NCBI GenBank assembly: GCA_039590215.1 | Contig: JBDHFX010000126.1 | Span: forward strand, 1-6,014 | DNA length: 6,014 nucleotides | Source of the DNA: CAMYLR01 sp039590215 | GTDB taxonomy: Bacteria > Gemmatimonadota > Gemmatimonadetes > JACCXV01 > JAHWKZ01 | Direction of reading: 5' to 3' | Shown here: positions 1 through 4,887 of the stretch, in pieces | Layout: the number at the start of each line of letters is the position of its first letter | Position numbering within the stretch: the first letter of the stretch is position 1 | Notes under the pieces: model-generated | Told to the model about the DNA's origin: nothing | Seen by the model: only the letters and a program-made list of their open reading frames with translations | The model's database searches: none | Position numbers and translations under genes: made by a program

Positions 1-225
1 CGTCGATGTACCAGGCATGCGCACGATATGCGACTCGAATCCGACCTCGTCACACGCCTTCCCCTTCATCCGCACGTAGGTGGCTGACGCCGGGTCGTCC
101 CCGACCAGCACCGCGGATAAACCGGGTCTGATCCCGGTGTCGTTCGCCAAACGCTCGGCGGCGGTCGCGATCTCCCCCCGCACCCTAGCCGCCAAAGCCT
201 TCCCGTCAATTAGCTGGGCGGTCAT
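1..225 (-). CDS. folD: FolD bifunctional methylene-THF dehydrogenase/methenyl-THF cyclohydrolase, N-terminal 75 residues
   Basis: FolD is a cytosolic enzyme that interconverts 5,10-methylene-, 5,10-methenyl- and 10-formyl-tetrahydrofolate using NADP, supplying one-carbon units for thymidylate, purines and formyl-Met-tRNA. My translation of the minus strand from the ATG at 225 begins MTAQLIDGKALAARVR, continues with IRPGLSAVLVGDDPAS, then ATYVRMKGKACDEVGF. The LIDGKALA start, the VLVGDDPAS strand and the YVxxKxKAC segment are family signatures. The catalytic pair falls at Tyr50 and Lys54, the usual FolD numbering, which supports this start. The window edge cuts the gene after residue 75, so most of the catalytic domain and the NADP-binding domain lie outside. 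The ATG overlaps the tdk stop by four bases (ATGA) with no clear Shine-Dalgarno, so translation is probably coupled to tdk. The visible part has no frameshift or missing key residue. Confidence 0.93.
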   Translation of the reverse strand, partial: MTAQLIDGKALAARVRGEIATAAERLANDTGIRPGLSAVLVGDDPASATYVRMKGKACDEVGFESHIVRMPGTST

Positions 226-845
226 TGATCTGCACCATAGTCTTTCTCGTCTGCCGCGTGTTTCAATGGCAGTTCGGCTTGGGCCAGGCGCGGCTCGTAG
301 CATTGTCGGCAACGAGCCTCGTACTTGCTAGCCCCTCCGACGACAATCGTCTCCTCGGAGGGAACCAGGCGCTGTGTGTAATTGGCCGGATTCCCGCACT
401 GTACACAGATAGCGAGGGTCTTGGTGATCTCCTCGGCCTTGGCCAACAGTTGGGGTATCGGGTCGAACGCACGCCCCATGAAATCCTGATCGAGCCCGGC
501 TACGATCACACGTTTCCCCATGTTCGCCAATCTGTCGACTACTTCAACTAGTTGTTGATCAAAGAACTGCGCTTCATCGATCCCCACCACCTGTGTGCGT
601 GGATCCACCCTGGCCAGGATTTCGCGCGCAGGCGCGACTCGCACCGCATCGATCCGCATCTCGGAGTGACTCACAATCTCGTCCTCGGAATACCGGTCGT
701 CGATCAACGGCTTGAAAACTTGGACCCGTTGACGTGCGATCTGCGCACGCCGGATGCGCCGGATCAACTCCTCAGACTTACCACTGAACATGGGCCCACA
801 GATAACCTCGACCCACCCTACTGGCCCGCGCACGAACGGATTCAC
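222..845 (-). CDS. tdk: Thymidine kinase, type II (TK1-like)
   Basis: Phosphorylates thymidine (and deoxyuridine) to the monophosphate with ATP in the cytosolic pyrimidine salvage pathway. The 207-residue product has the P-loop GPMFSGKS at residues 17-24, FKPLIDDRY at 44-52 and the DEAQFF motif at 90-95, which contains the presumed catalytic Glu91. GLDQDFMGRAF at 117-127 is also typical. A structural zinc site is intact: Cys147 and Cys150 in CVQC, Cys179 and Cys182 in CRQC. The substrate-lid region NYTQRL (155-160) and the thymidine-binding loop before SKYEARC are present. Length matches the bacterial family (about 190-210). The start is GTG at 845, overlapping the ymdB stop as GTGA, with a good Shine-Dalgarno (GAGGAG, 854-859) eight bases upstream. 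The stop overlaps the folD ATG. Placement between ymdB and folD suggests co-expression of thymidine salvage with one-carbon folate metabolism. Confidence 0.96.
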   Translation of the reverse strand: MNPFVRGPVGWVEVICGPMFSGKSEELIRRIRRAQIARQRVQVFKPLIDDRYSEDEIVSHSEMRIDAVRVAPAREILARVDPRTQVVGIDEAQFFDQQLVEVVDRLANMGKRVIVAGLDQDFMGRAFDPIPQLLAKAEEITKTLAICVQCGNPANYTQRLVPSEETIVVGGASKYEARCRQCYEPRLAQAELPLKHAADEKDYGADQ

Positions 846-1645
846 TCTACGGACTCCTCAATCCGGTCGGCAGGCCAATCGATCTGTTCGATCGATCGTG
901 CCTGACCAGTCTCAGCGTTGATCTCGACCACCACAGCCTGAAATCGAACCTCGTCCTCAGCCACCTCGAACCGATTGGGCGTCTGTGTGAGAAACCTCTC
1001 GATCGCGCCCTCGGCTCTAACCCCGATCACACCGCCATGAGGACCCGTCATTCCGACATCTGTCACAAACGCGGTACCTCCAGACAACAGCCGTGCGTCC
1101 GCTGACGGGACGTGCGTGTGAGTCCCGATCACAGCCGAGACGCGACCGTCTGCGTATCGGCCAAACGCGATCTTCTCGGCGGTCGCTTCAGCGTGAAAGT
1201 CGACTACGATGGCTCGGGCACGACTCACGTCGTCCCGCTCGAGCAGGGTGTCCAGCCGTCGAAACGGACAATCGATCGCCTTCATGAAGACCCTGCCCTG
1301 GAGATTCAACACGGCTCCAGTAATGGACCCCATCGCGCCCGTCCACACGCCACCACCCGGATTGGGGTTGGGGTAGTTGTCAGGCCTCAGCAGGCGTTCC
1401 TCGGCGTCAAGGAACGGATACACATCTCGGCGGTCCCAGACGTGATTACCGGTCGTGATAACGTCAGCACCCGACTCAAACAACTCGCTGGCCACACCCG
1501 GGGTGATCCCGAACCCCCCAGCCGAGTTCTCGCCATTGGCAATGACGAAACACCCTGGATCGGCGGCCCGGACCCGCGCGACTCCCAGGGCAAAGGCTCG
1601 CCGGCCGGGCCGTCCGAAGATGTCGGCAACGTGAAGTATCTTCAC
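842..1645 (-). CDS. ymdB: YmdB-type metallophosphoesterase (TIGR00282 family)
   Basis: A calcineurin-like dinuclear metal phosphoesterase. The Bacillus subtilis homologue hydrolyses 2',3'-cyclic nucleotides and affects biofilm and motility switching; the role here is inferred only from family membership. From the GTG at 1645 the product has 267 residues, the family's usual size, beginning VKILHVADIFGRPGRR. Metal ligands visible in this numbering are Asp8, Glu39 and Asn40 (NGEN), Asn67 and His68 (GNHVWD), His151 (DFHAEAT), and His176 and His178 (GTHTHVP). The set is complete. The frame stays open to a GTG at 1711, but that adds 22 residues unlike the family and would run into the 3' arm of the putative 6S RNA, so I reject it. 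The chosen GTG has only a weak AAGG three bases upstream. The stop overlaps the tdk start by four bases. Many genomes carry rny just upstream of this gene; here the 6S-like RNA lies there instead. Confidence 0.94.
   Translation of the reverse strand: MKILHVADIFGRPGRRAFALGVARVRAADPGCFVIANGENSAGGFGITPGVASELFESGADVITTGNHVWDRRDVYPFLDAEERLLRPDNYPNPNPGGGVWTGAMGSITGAVLNLQGRVFMKAIDCPFRRLDTLLERDDVSRARAIVVDFHAEATAEKIAFGRYADGRVSAVIGTHTHVPSADARLLSGGTAFVTDVGMTGPHGGVIGVRAEGAIERFLTQTPNRFEVAEDEVRFQAVVVEINAETGQARSIEQIDWPADRIEESVE
854..859 (-). promoter_or_regulatory. Shine-Dalgarno for tdk inside the 3' end of ymdB
   Basis: GAGGAG lies eight bases before the GTG at 845, inside the last codons of ymdB. It supports the GTG as the true tdk start even though that codon overlaps the ymdB stop. 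It is the clearest ribosome binding site at any of the overlapping junctions in this window. Confidence 0.7.
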
Positions 1646-1684
1646 CGGCCTTGGTTCGGCGCGGTTGAGCGATGATCGACCACG

Positions 1685-1880
1685 TGGGCAAAGACCCCGC
1701 CGCAGATCCACCCGAGAGGATTTTTTGACGCCCTCAAAAAACGAGTGGGCAACCTCCCCACCCGAGTCTCACTTCCTCTGTCGAGGCGTGTGATCGTCCG
1801 ATGGAGCGAGGCTCCCTGTGAGAACGCGTTGGCTCAAAAAATGAGTCTCTCGAGCAGTCCGCGCGCGGGGTCTTTGCCCA
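1685..1880 (-). ncRNA. ssrS: Putative 6S RNA (ssrS)
   Basis: 6S RNA mimics an open promoter and sequesters housekeeping RNA polymerase. It is a rod of about 180-200 nt with a large central bubble and often lies just downstream of zapA, as here. The segment is bounded by a perfect 16-bp inverted repeat, TGGGCAAAGACCCCGC at 1880 to 1865 pairing with 1700 to 1685. Nested inside in the same order are CGAGAG (1852-1847) with CTCTCG (1718-1713), ATTTTTTGA (1842-1834) with TCAAAAAAT (1728-1720), and TCTCAC (1823-1818) with GTGAGA (1772-1767). The apical part holds two small hairpins, GGAGC/GCTCC (1815-1803) and CCTC/GAGG (1786-1775). Unpaired bases between the A/T stem and the apical stem would form the central bubble, with a 3'-side hairpin at 1764-1742. 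The strand follows the neighbouring genes, but the palindrome itself is nearly strand-neutral. Exact ends are approximate. No convincing promoter is visible. Alternatives are a miniature transposable element or a simple operon terminator region. Confidence 0.68.
1736..1764 (-). terminator. Terminator-like hairpin with T6 tract inside the 6S-like region
   Basis: On the minus strand CGGGTGGG (1764-1757) pairs with CCCACTCG (1749-1742), an 8-bp stem with one G-T pair and a 7-base loop, followed at once by six T (1741-1736). This is the form of an intrinsic terminator and could end the rplT-pheST-zapA transcript. If the region is 6S RNA, the same hairpin would be the 3' central-bubble helix, and the following T/A tract would take part in other pairings, which may keep it from terminating. 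Confidence 0.35.
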
Positions 1881-1909
1881 ACGCCGGTCCTATCGTCAGC
1901 GCCGATCGG

Positions 1910-1918
1910 CCTCCTTCC
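1910..1918 (-). promoter_or_regulatory. Orphan Shine-Dalgarno-like sequence after zapA
   Basis: GGAAGGAGG starts on the last base of the zapA stop codon and is a near-perfect anti-16S match, yet no ATG, GTG or TTG follows at a usable distance. The nearest TTG (1881-1879) is 28 bases on and opens only 15 codons, running into the 6S-like stem. It may be chance or a remnant of a lost downstream gene. Confidence 0.3.
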
Positions 1919-2229
1919 TAATCCGTTGCCCCACGCTCGAGGCACGCATCGATCGCGTCTTCAACGCGCCGAATCCGTTCGACAAGATCGCCGCCGATCT
2001 CGGTCAAGTCCTCTCGAGCGCGAAAGAGCTCATCGGAAATCTCCATCGCTCCAAGCACGGCCGCCTGGAAGGGCTCTAGCGTCGGGGCGGCCCTGCGCAA
2101 CTCACGCAGCACGGCATCAACGTGTGCGGCCACTCGCTGTGTATACTCCTCGTCGGCTTCGGATCGGATCCGAAACGGCTCGTCGAGCACGGTTACCCTG
2201 ACAGCGTCTGCGGTTTGCTGATCGGTCAT
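1918..2229 (-). CDS. zapA: Cell division protein ZapA
   Basis: ZapA binds FtsZ in the cytoplasm and cross-links protofilaments, stabilising the Z ring at midcell. The 103-residue product has the family layout. A small N-terminal FtsZ-binding domain holds VRVTVLDEPFRIRSEADEEYTQRVAAHVDAVL (about residues 10-41, with the signature RIRSE...EEY and a following helix). A second helix carries AVLGAMEISDELFRARED (about 57-74), and a C-terminal coiled-coil (about 75-99) is used for dimerisation and tetramerisation. Length is normal (about 100). The ATG at 2229 overlaps the stop of the upstream coiled-coil gene as ATGA, and no separate Shine-Dalgarno is evident, so coupled translation is likely. Downstream lies the 6S-like RNA, a recurrent neighbour of zapA. 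No abnormality is seen. Confidence 0.9.
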   Translation of the reverse strand: MTDQQTADAVRVTVLDEPFRIRSEADEEYTQRVAAHVDAVLRELRRAAPTLEPFQAAVLGAMEISDELFRAREDLTEIGGDLVERIRRVEDAIDACLERGATD

Positions 2230-2519
2230 GCGTCTACCGCGTAACGAACGCGCGTAAGCAACTCCCGTATCTTGCCTTCGAGAAAGGCGGCGTGTTGGGA
2301 AAGGCGGTCACGCTCGGTTTCCAATACTCGCACGCGCTCCTCAAGCGCCGCCGGATCGAACCCGGCACCAAACCGCTCGCTGGCGGCCACTGCCTCGTCG
2401 TACTGCTCCGCCAACTCCGTGTGCCGGGAAAGAAGCAACTTAACCTTGTGCTCGAGTCCGGCCACCGCGCTGATCAGATCGGCGTCTGCCACTCCATCGC
2501 CTGTTTGTGTCTCTTTCAC
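2226..2519 (-). CDS. Small coiled-coil protein, ZapB-like (TIGR02449-type)
   Basis: A 97-residue, highly charged protein predicted to be nearly all helical. Helix 1 covers about residues 14-48 (LISAVAGLEHKVKLLLSRHT onwards). A short Gly/Pro-containing break at about 50-56 (GAGFDP) is followed by helix 2 at about 57-95, with heptad-like spacing through LEERVRVLETERDRL and ending FLEGKIRELLTRVRYAVDA. There are no membrane segments, cysteines or enzyme motifs. The pattern resembles the small ZapB-like coiled-coil proteins encoded beside zapA in many bacteria, whose C-terminal helices end in a similar KIxxLLxRxR segment. A role with ZapA at the division ring is therefore inferred, not shown. The start is GTG at 2519, overlapping the pheT stop (GTGA). 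A purine-rich AGAAAGGGG (2532-2540) sits 12 bases upstream, slightly far. The stop overlaps the zapA ATG. Confidence 0.72.
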   Translation of the reverse strand: MKETQTGDGVADADLISAVAGLEHKVKLLLSRHTELAEQYDEAVAASERFGAGFDPAALEERVRVLETERDRLSQHAAFLEGKIRELLTRVRYAVDA

Positions 2520-4684
2520 CGTTGCCGGTAGCCCCTTTCTTCTACCAGATGAGCCATCAGATGGTCGACCTGCTCATCAACTTCATCGTCGGTCAATGTC
2601 CGGTCCGCCCGAAACGTGAGCCGGACCCCTAGGCTGTGGTACCCACGATCCAGTTGCACTCCTAGATAACGATCAAACACCTCTACTCGCTTGAGATCTT
2701 TTAGCCCCACTGATCGTACGGCGTCTACAACCACCCGGGCTGTATCGCCATCGGGCACGACCAGCGCCAAATCTCGAGTGATCGCCGGCTCTCTTGGAAC
2801 GTCGGTTACCGAGAGACTACCATCGTCCGTGGGCAAAGCGTCCAGTCCGAGCTCAGCGACGAACACCTTGGAAGCGAGACCCCAGGAAGCAGTCACCGCG
2901 GGGTGAAGCTCGCCAATAAACCCGATCATGTTCCCATCGGGATCCTTGACCTCGCCTTGCCGGCCGGGATGAAGGAACCGTCTCGCACTATTATCAACGA
3001 AACAATCGCTCAACCCGAACTGGACGAGAAGCTCCTCAACATCGCCCTTCAGGTCAAAGAAGTCGTACTCGATCAGATCGGTCGCACTCCAATCGAGCGG
3101 CGCACGCCGGCCGGCGGCCGCCATCGCCACCCGGCGTCGCTCCCGTAACGATGCTCCTCCCTGCACACCACCGCGATCAAAAGCGTGGCCGATCTCAAAC
3201 AGCTTCACGCGACTAGCCTGACGGTTCAGGTTGTACGCCACGGCATTCCCCAGCGTGGTAAACACGTATGGTCTCAAGAACCTCTCGCTCTTTGAGATAG
3301 GATTCTTGATCTCAACCAAGTTATCAAGTAGCTCGAAGGTTGCCAACGTGGCAGAATCGACAAATGATGGCGTCTGCGCCTCGTCAAAACCCGCCGCTCG
3401 CAGCGTCTCACGAACGCGCTTCGCTCGCCGCTCATCACCTGTCGGCTCGGGTGCTACCGGCGGCGCCGGCAACGCTTCCACCGGAATCCGCGAGTAGCCT
3501 GTTACGCGGGCGATCTCCTCGATCAGGTCGACCTCACGGGCAACATCGAAACGCCAGGTTGGCACCTTTACGGAGACCGCTCCGTCAGCTTCGTTCTCGG
3601 TGCTGAACCCCAACGACTCGAGTGCTCGCCTGGCCTTGGGAACAGGGATCGCATACCCGACAAGCGTCGCGACCCTCTCCTCGCGCAGAGTGAGCAGGCC
3701 ATCGTCAGGTCTTACGGGTTCCACGTTCGCTCCGGCGCCAACAACGCCCGGCGCCACGGACCCACCCGCGAACTGAGCGATCATCCCGGCTGCACGGTCG
3801 ATCGCCCAGCCAGTGATCTCCGGATCGACGCCGCGTGCGAAGCGTGTCGAAGCCTCGCTGACCATCCCAAGCCGCCGTGCCGTTCGCCCGACCCGCTGGG
3901 AATCAAAATGAGCGCCTTCTAGGAATATCGTGCGCGTGGCGGAGCTGACTTCGCTGTCGCACCCACCCATCACGCCACCGATGGCAATCGCGTCGCGCGC
4001 GTCGGCGATCAGCGTCATCTCCGCGGTGAGCAACCGCTCCTGGCCATCGAGTGTTTCCATTTGTTCGCCTTCTCGCGCACGTCGCACCACGATCTTCCCA
4101 TTCGCAATTCGCTCGAGATCGAACGCGTGCAACGGCTGGCCAACTTCGAGCATCACATAGTTGGTTACGTCGACGACGTTGTTGACTGGTCGTTGATCGA
4201 GCGCGAGCAATCGGATCTGTAACCAGGCTGGGCTGGGGCCAATCGACACCCCGTCGATCACCCGACCCAAATACCGCGGACAACCGGTCCGATCCTCCAC
4301 ATCTACGCTGGCCAACTCGTGCGCTGACCGACCGGTCTCGCTCAGATCGAGGCGCGGCAACTGCAACTTCTCCCCCACTATCCATTGCATTTCGCGCGCG
4401 ATACCGAGATGACTGAGCGCATCGCCGCGGTTCGACGTCACGTCGATAACGAGAATGGTGTCATCGAGCTCTAGGGCCTGCCGCAAGTCCCGGCCGAGAT
4501 CCTCTTCCTCGGCGTACGGCACCGCCCATATCCCCTCGGCTGACCCGAGTGCGTCGAGCCCCAACTCTGGCGCAGAACACAACATCCCATCCGATCTTGA
4601 GCGTATCCGTAAAGAGCGCCGACCTCGACGTTCGGGGCTCCGCAAACCACTTGTCGGTTGCCATCGCCGGCGTTGACTGTACAA
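2516..4684 (-). CDS. pheT: Phenylalanyl-tRNA synthetase beta subunit, main C-terminal part (out of frame with its N-terminus)
   Basis: PheT pairs with PheS in an alpha2beta2 enzyme that charges tRNA-Phe; the beta subunit binds tRNA and hydrolyses misacylated Tyr-tRNA-Phe. The frame opens at a TTG at 4684 (722 codons), but PheT-like sequence begins only near 4594 with SDGMLCSAPELGL, and the first ATG is at 4585. Counted from the TTG, the B3/B4 editing domain spans about residues 130-310 (RPVNNVVDVTNYVMLEVGQPLHAFD at 165-189 in two overlapping conserved blocks, IGGVMGG at 235-241, SEASTRFARGVDP at 276-288). The B5 domain follows at 330-401, then the catalytic-like core at 415-615 (NPISKSERFLRP at 461-472). 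The C-terminal ferredoxin-fold anticodon-binding domain is at 629-722 (REPAITRDLALVV). The next block after NPIS, where LRxSLLPG is usual, reads LRPYVFTTLG. The rest is uninterrupted, which argues against long-standing decay. It ends in a four-base overlap with the ZapB-like gene. Confidence 0.9.
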   Translation of the reverse strand: MYSQRRRWQPTSGLRSPERRGRRSLRIRSRSDGMLCSAPELGLDALGSAEGIWAVPYAEEEDLGRDLRQALELDDTILVIDVTSNRGDALSHLGIAREMQWIVGEKLQLPRLDLSETGRSAHELASVDVEDRTGCPRYLGRVIDGVSIGPSPAWLQIRLLALDQRPVNNVVDVTNYVMLEVGQPLHAFDLERIANGKIVVRRAREGEQMETLDGQERLLTAEMTLIADARDAIAIGGVMGGCDSEVSSATRTIFLEGAHFDSQRVGRTARRLGMVSEASTRFARGVDPEITGWAIDRAAGMIAQFAGGSVAPGVVGAGANVEPVRPDDGLLTLREERVATLVGYAIPVPKARRALESLGFSTENEADGAVSVKVPTWRFDVAREVDLIEEIARVTGYSRIPVEALPAPPVAPEPTGDERRAKRVRETLRAAGFDEAQTPSFVDSATLATFELLDNLVEIKNPISKSERFLRPYVFTTLGNAVAYNLNRQASRVKLFEIGHAFDRGGVQGGASLRERRRVAMAAAGRRAPLDWSATDLIEYDFFDLKGDVEELLVQFGLSDCFVDNSARRFLHPGRQGEVKDPDGNMIGFIGELHPAVTASWGLASKVFVAELGLDALPTDDGSLSVTDVPREPAITRDLALVVPDGDTARVVVDAVRSVGLKDLKRVEVFDRYLGVQLDRGYHSLGVRLTFRADRTLTDDEVDEQVDHLMAHLVEERGYRQR
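2532..2540 (-). promoter_or_regulatory. Possible ribosome binding site for the ZapB-like gene
   Basis: AGAAAGGGG lies within the last codons of pheT, 12 bases before the GTG at 2519. The spacing is longer than ideal, but no better start lies closer, and it is compatible with coupled re-initiation at the GTGA overlap. Confidence 0.4.
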
Positions 4685-4887
4685 AGTGTCAATCGATCAG
4701 CGTCCGGGTGTGGTCTCGCATCGAGCACCTTCGCCAGAACGACGCCGGAAAACGGACCGAATGCCGGGCGCAGCTCGTCGACCGCCAGCCCCTGATCGGT
4801 CAGGCGTTCCCGCAATCCAGCCGGTCCGATCTCGTCCAAGACCCCGTCGTCAAAGAACTGCGACAGCCAGCGGAATGAGACGTTCAT
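4471..4887 (-). CDS. pheT: Phenylalanyl-tRNA synthetase beta subunit, N-terminal fragment (frameshifted)
   Basis: This is the true 5' end of pheT. It starts MNVSFRWLSQFF (domain B1) at the ATG at 4887, which overlaps the pheS stop as ATGA. It then enters the OB-fold tRNA-binding (EMAP-like) domain B2: FSGVVLAKVLDARPHPDADRL at about residues 45-65, in which HPDADRL is the signature, and QVVCGAPNVEVGALYGYA at about 79-96. PheT-like sequence stops near residue 96 (about 4600). The remaining 40 or so residues are out of frame and unrelated, ending at a stop at 4471. The true continuation (SDGMLCSAPELGL) is in the -1 frame from 4594. About 20 codons expected between, including the usual GTxLPGG segment, are absent in all frames, so it looks like a deletion of 3n+1 bases, not a single-base slip. 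Read as given, neither piece would make a complete beta subunit. Confidence 0.88.
   Translation of the reverse strand: MNVSFRWLSQFFDDGVLDEIGPAGLRERLTDQGLAVDELRPAFGPFSGVVLAKVLDARPHPDADRLTLCTVNAGDGNRQVVCGAPNVEVGALYGYAQDRMGCCVLRQSWGSTHSGQPRGYGRCRTPRKRISAGTCGRP

Noticed and set aside
879..905. Cluster of GATC and CGATCG palindromes, with further scattered copies in the window
   Set aside because: The clusters fall inside coding sequence with frequent GAT/ATC codons. Without a genome-wide count I cannot claim enrichment or a regulatory role.
1112..1675. A 187-codon open frame on the plus strand
   Set aside because: It lies wholly antisense to ymdB, whose full set of metal-binding motifs is intact, and its translation shows no recognisable domain. 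It is a shadow frame of a G+C-rich gene, as are the other plus-strand frames in the window.
1837..1881. Fifteen-codon frame starting at the TTG at 1881 behind the orphan Shine-Dalgarno
   Set aside because: The start is 28 bases from the Shine-Dalgarno, the frame is very short and lies in the predicted RNA stem. No evidence supports a leader peptide.
1881..1920. Promoter for the 6S-like RNA
   Set aside because: The best -10 candidate, TAGGAC at about 1892-1887, matches only three of six consensus positions, and nothing resembling a -35 box lies 17 bases upstream, so I do not annotate it.
4585..4620. Programmed -1 ribosomal frameshift in pheT
   Set aside because: No slippery heptamer is visible at the junction, and a frameshift alone would not restore the roughly 20 missing codons of the OB fold. 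PheT is not known to use recoding.
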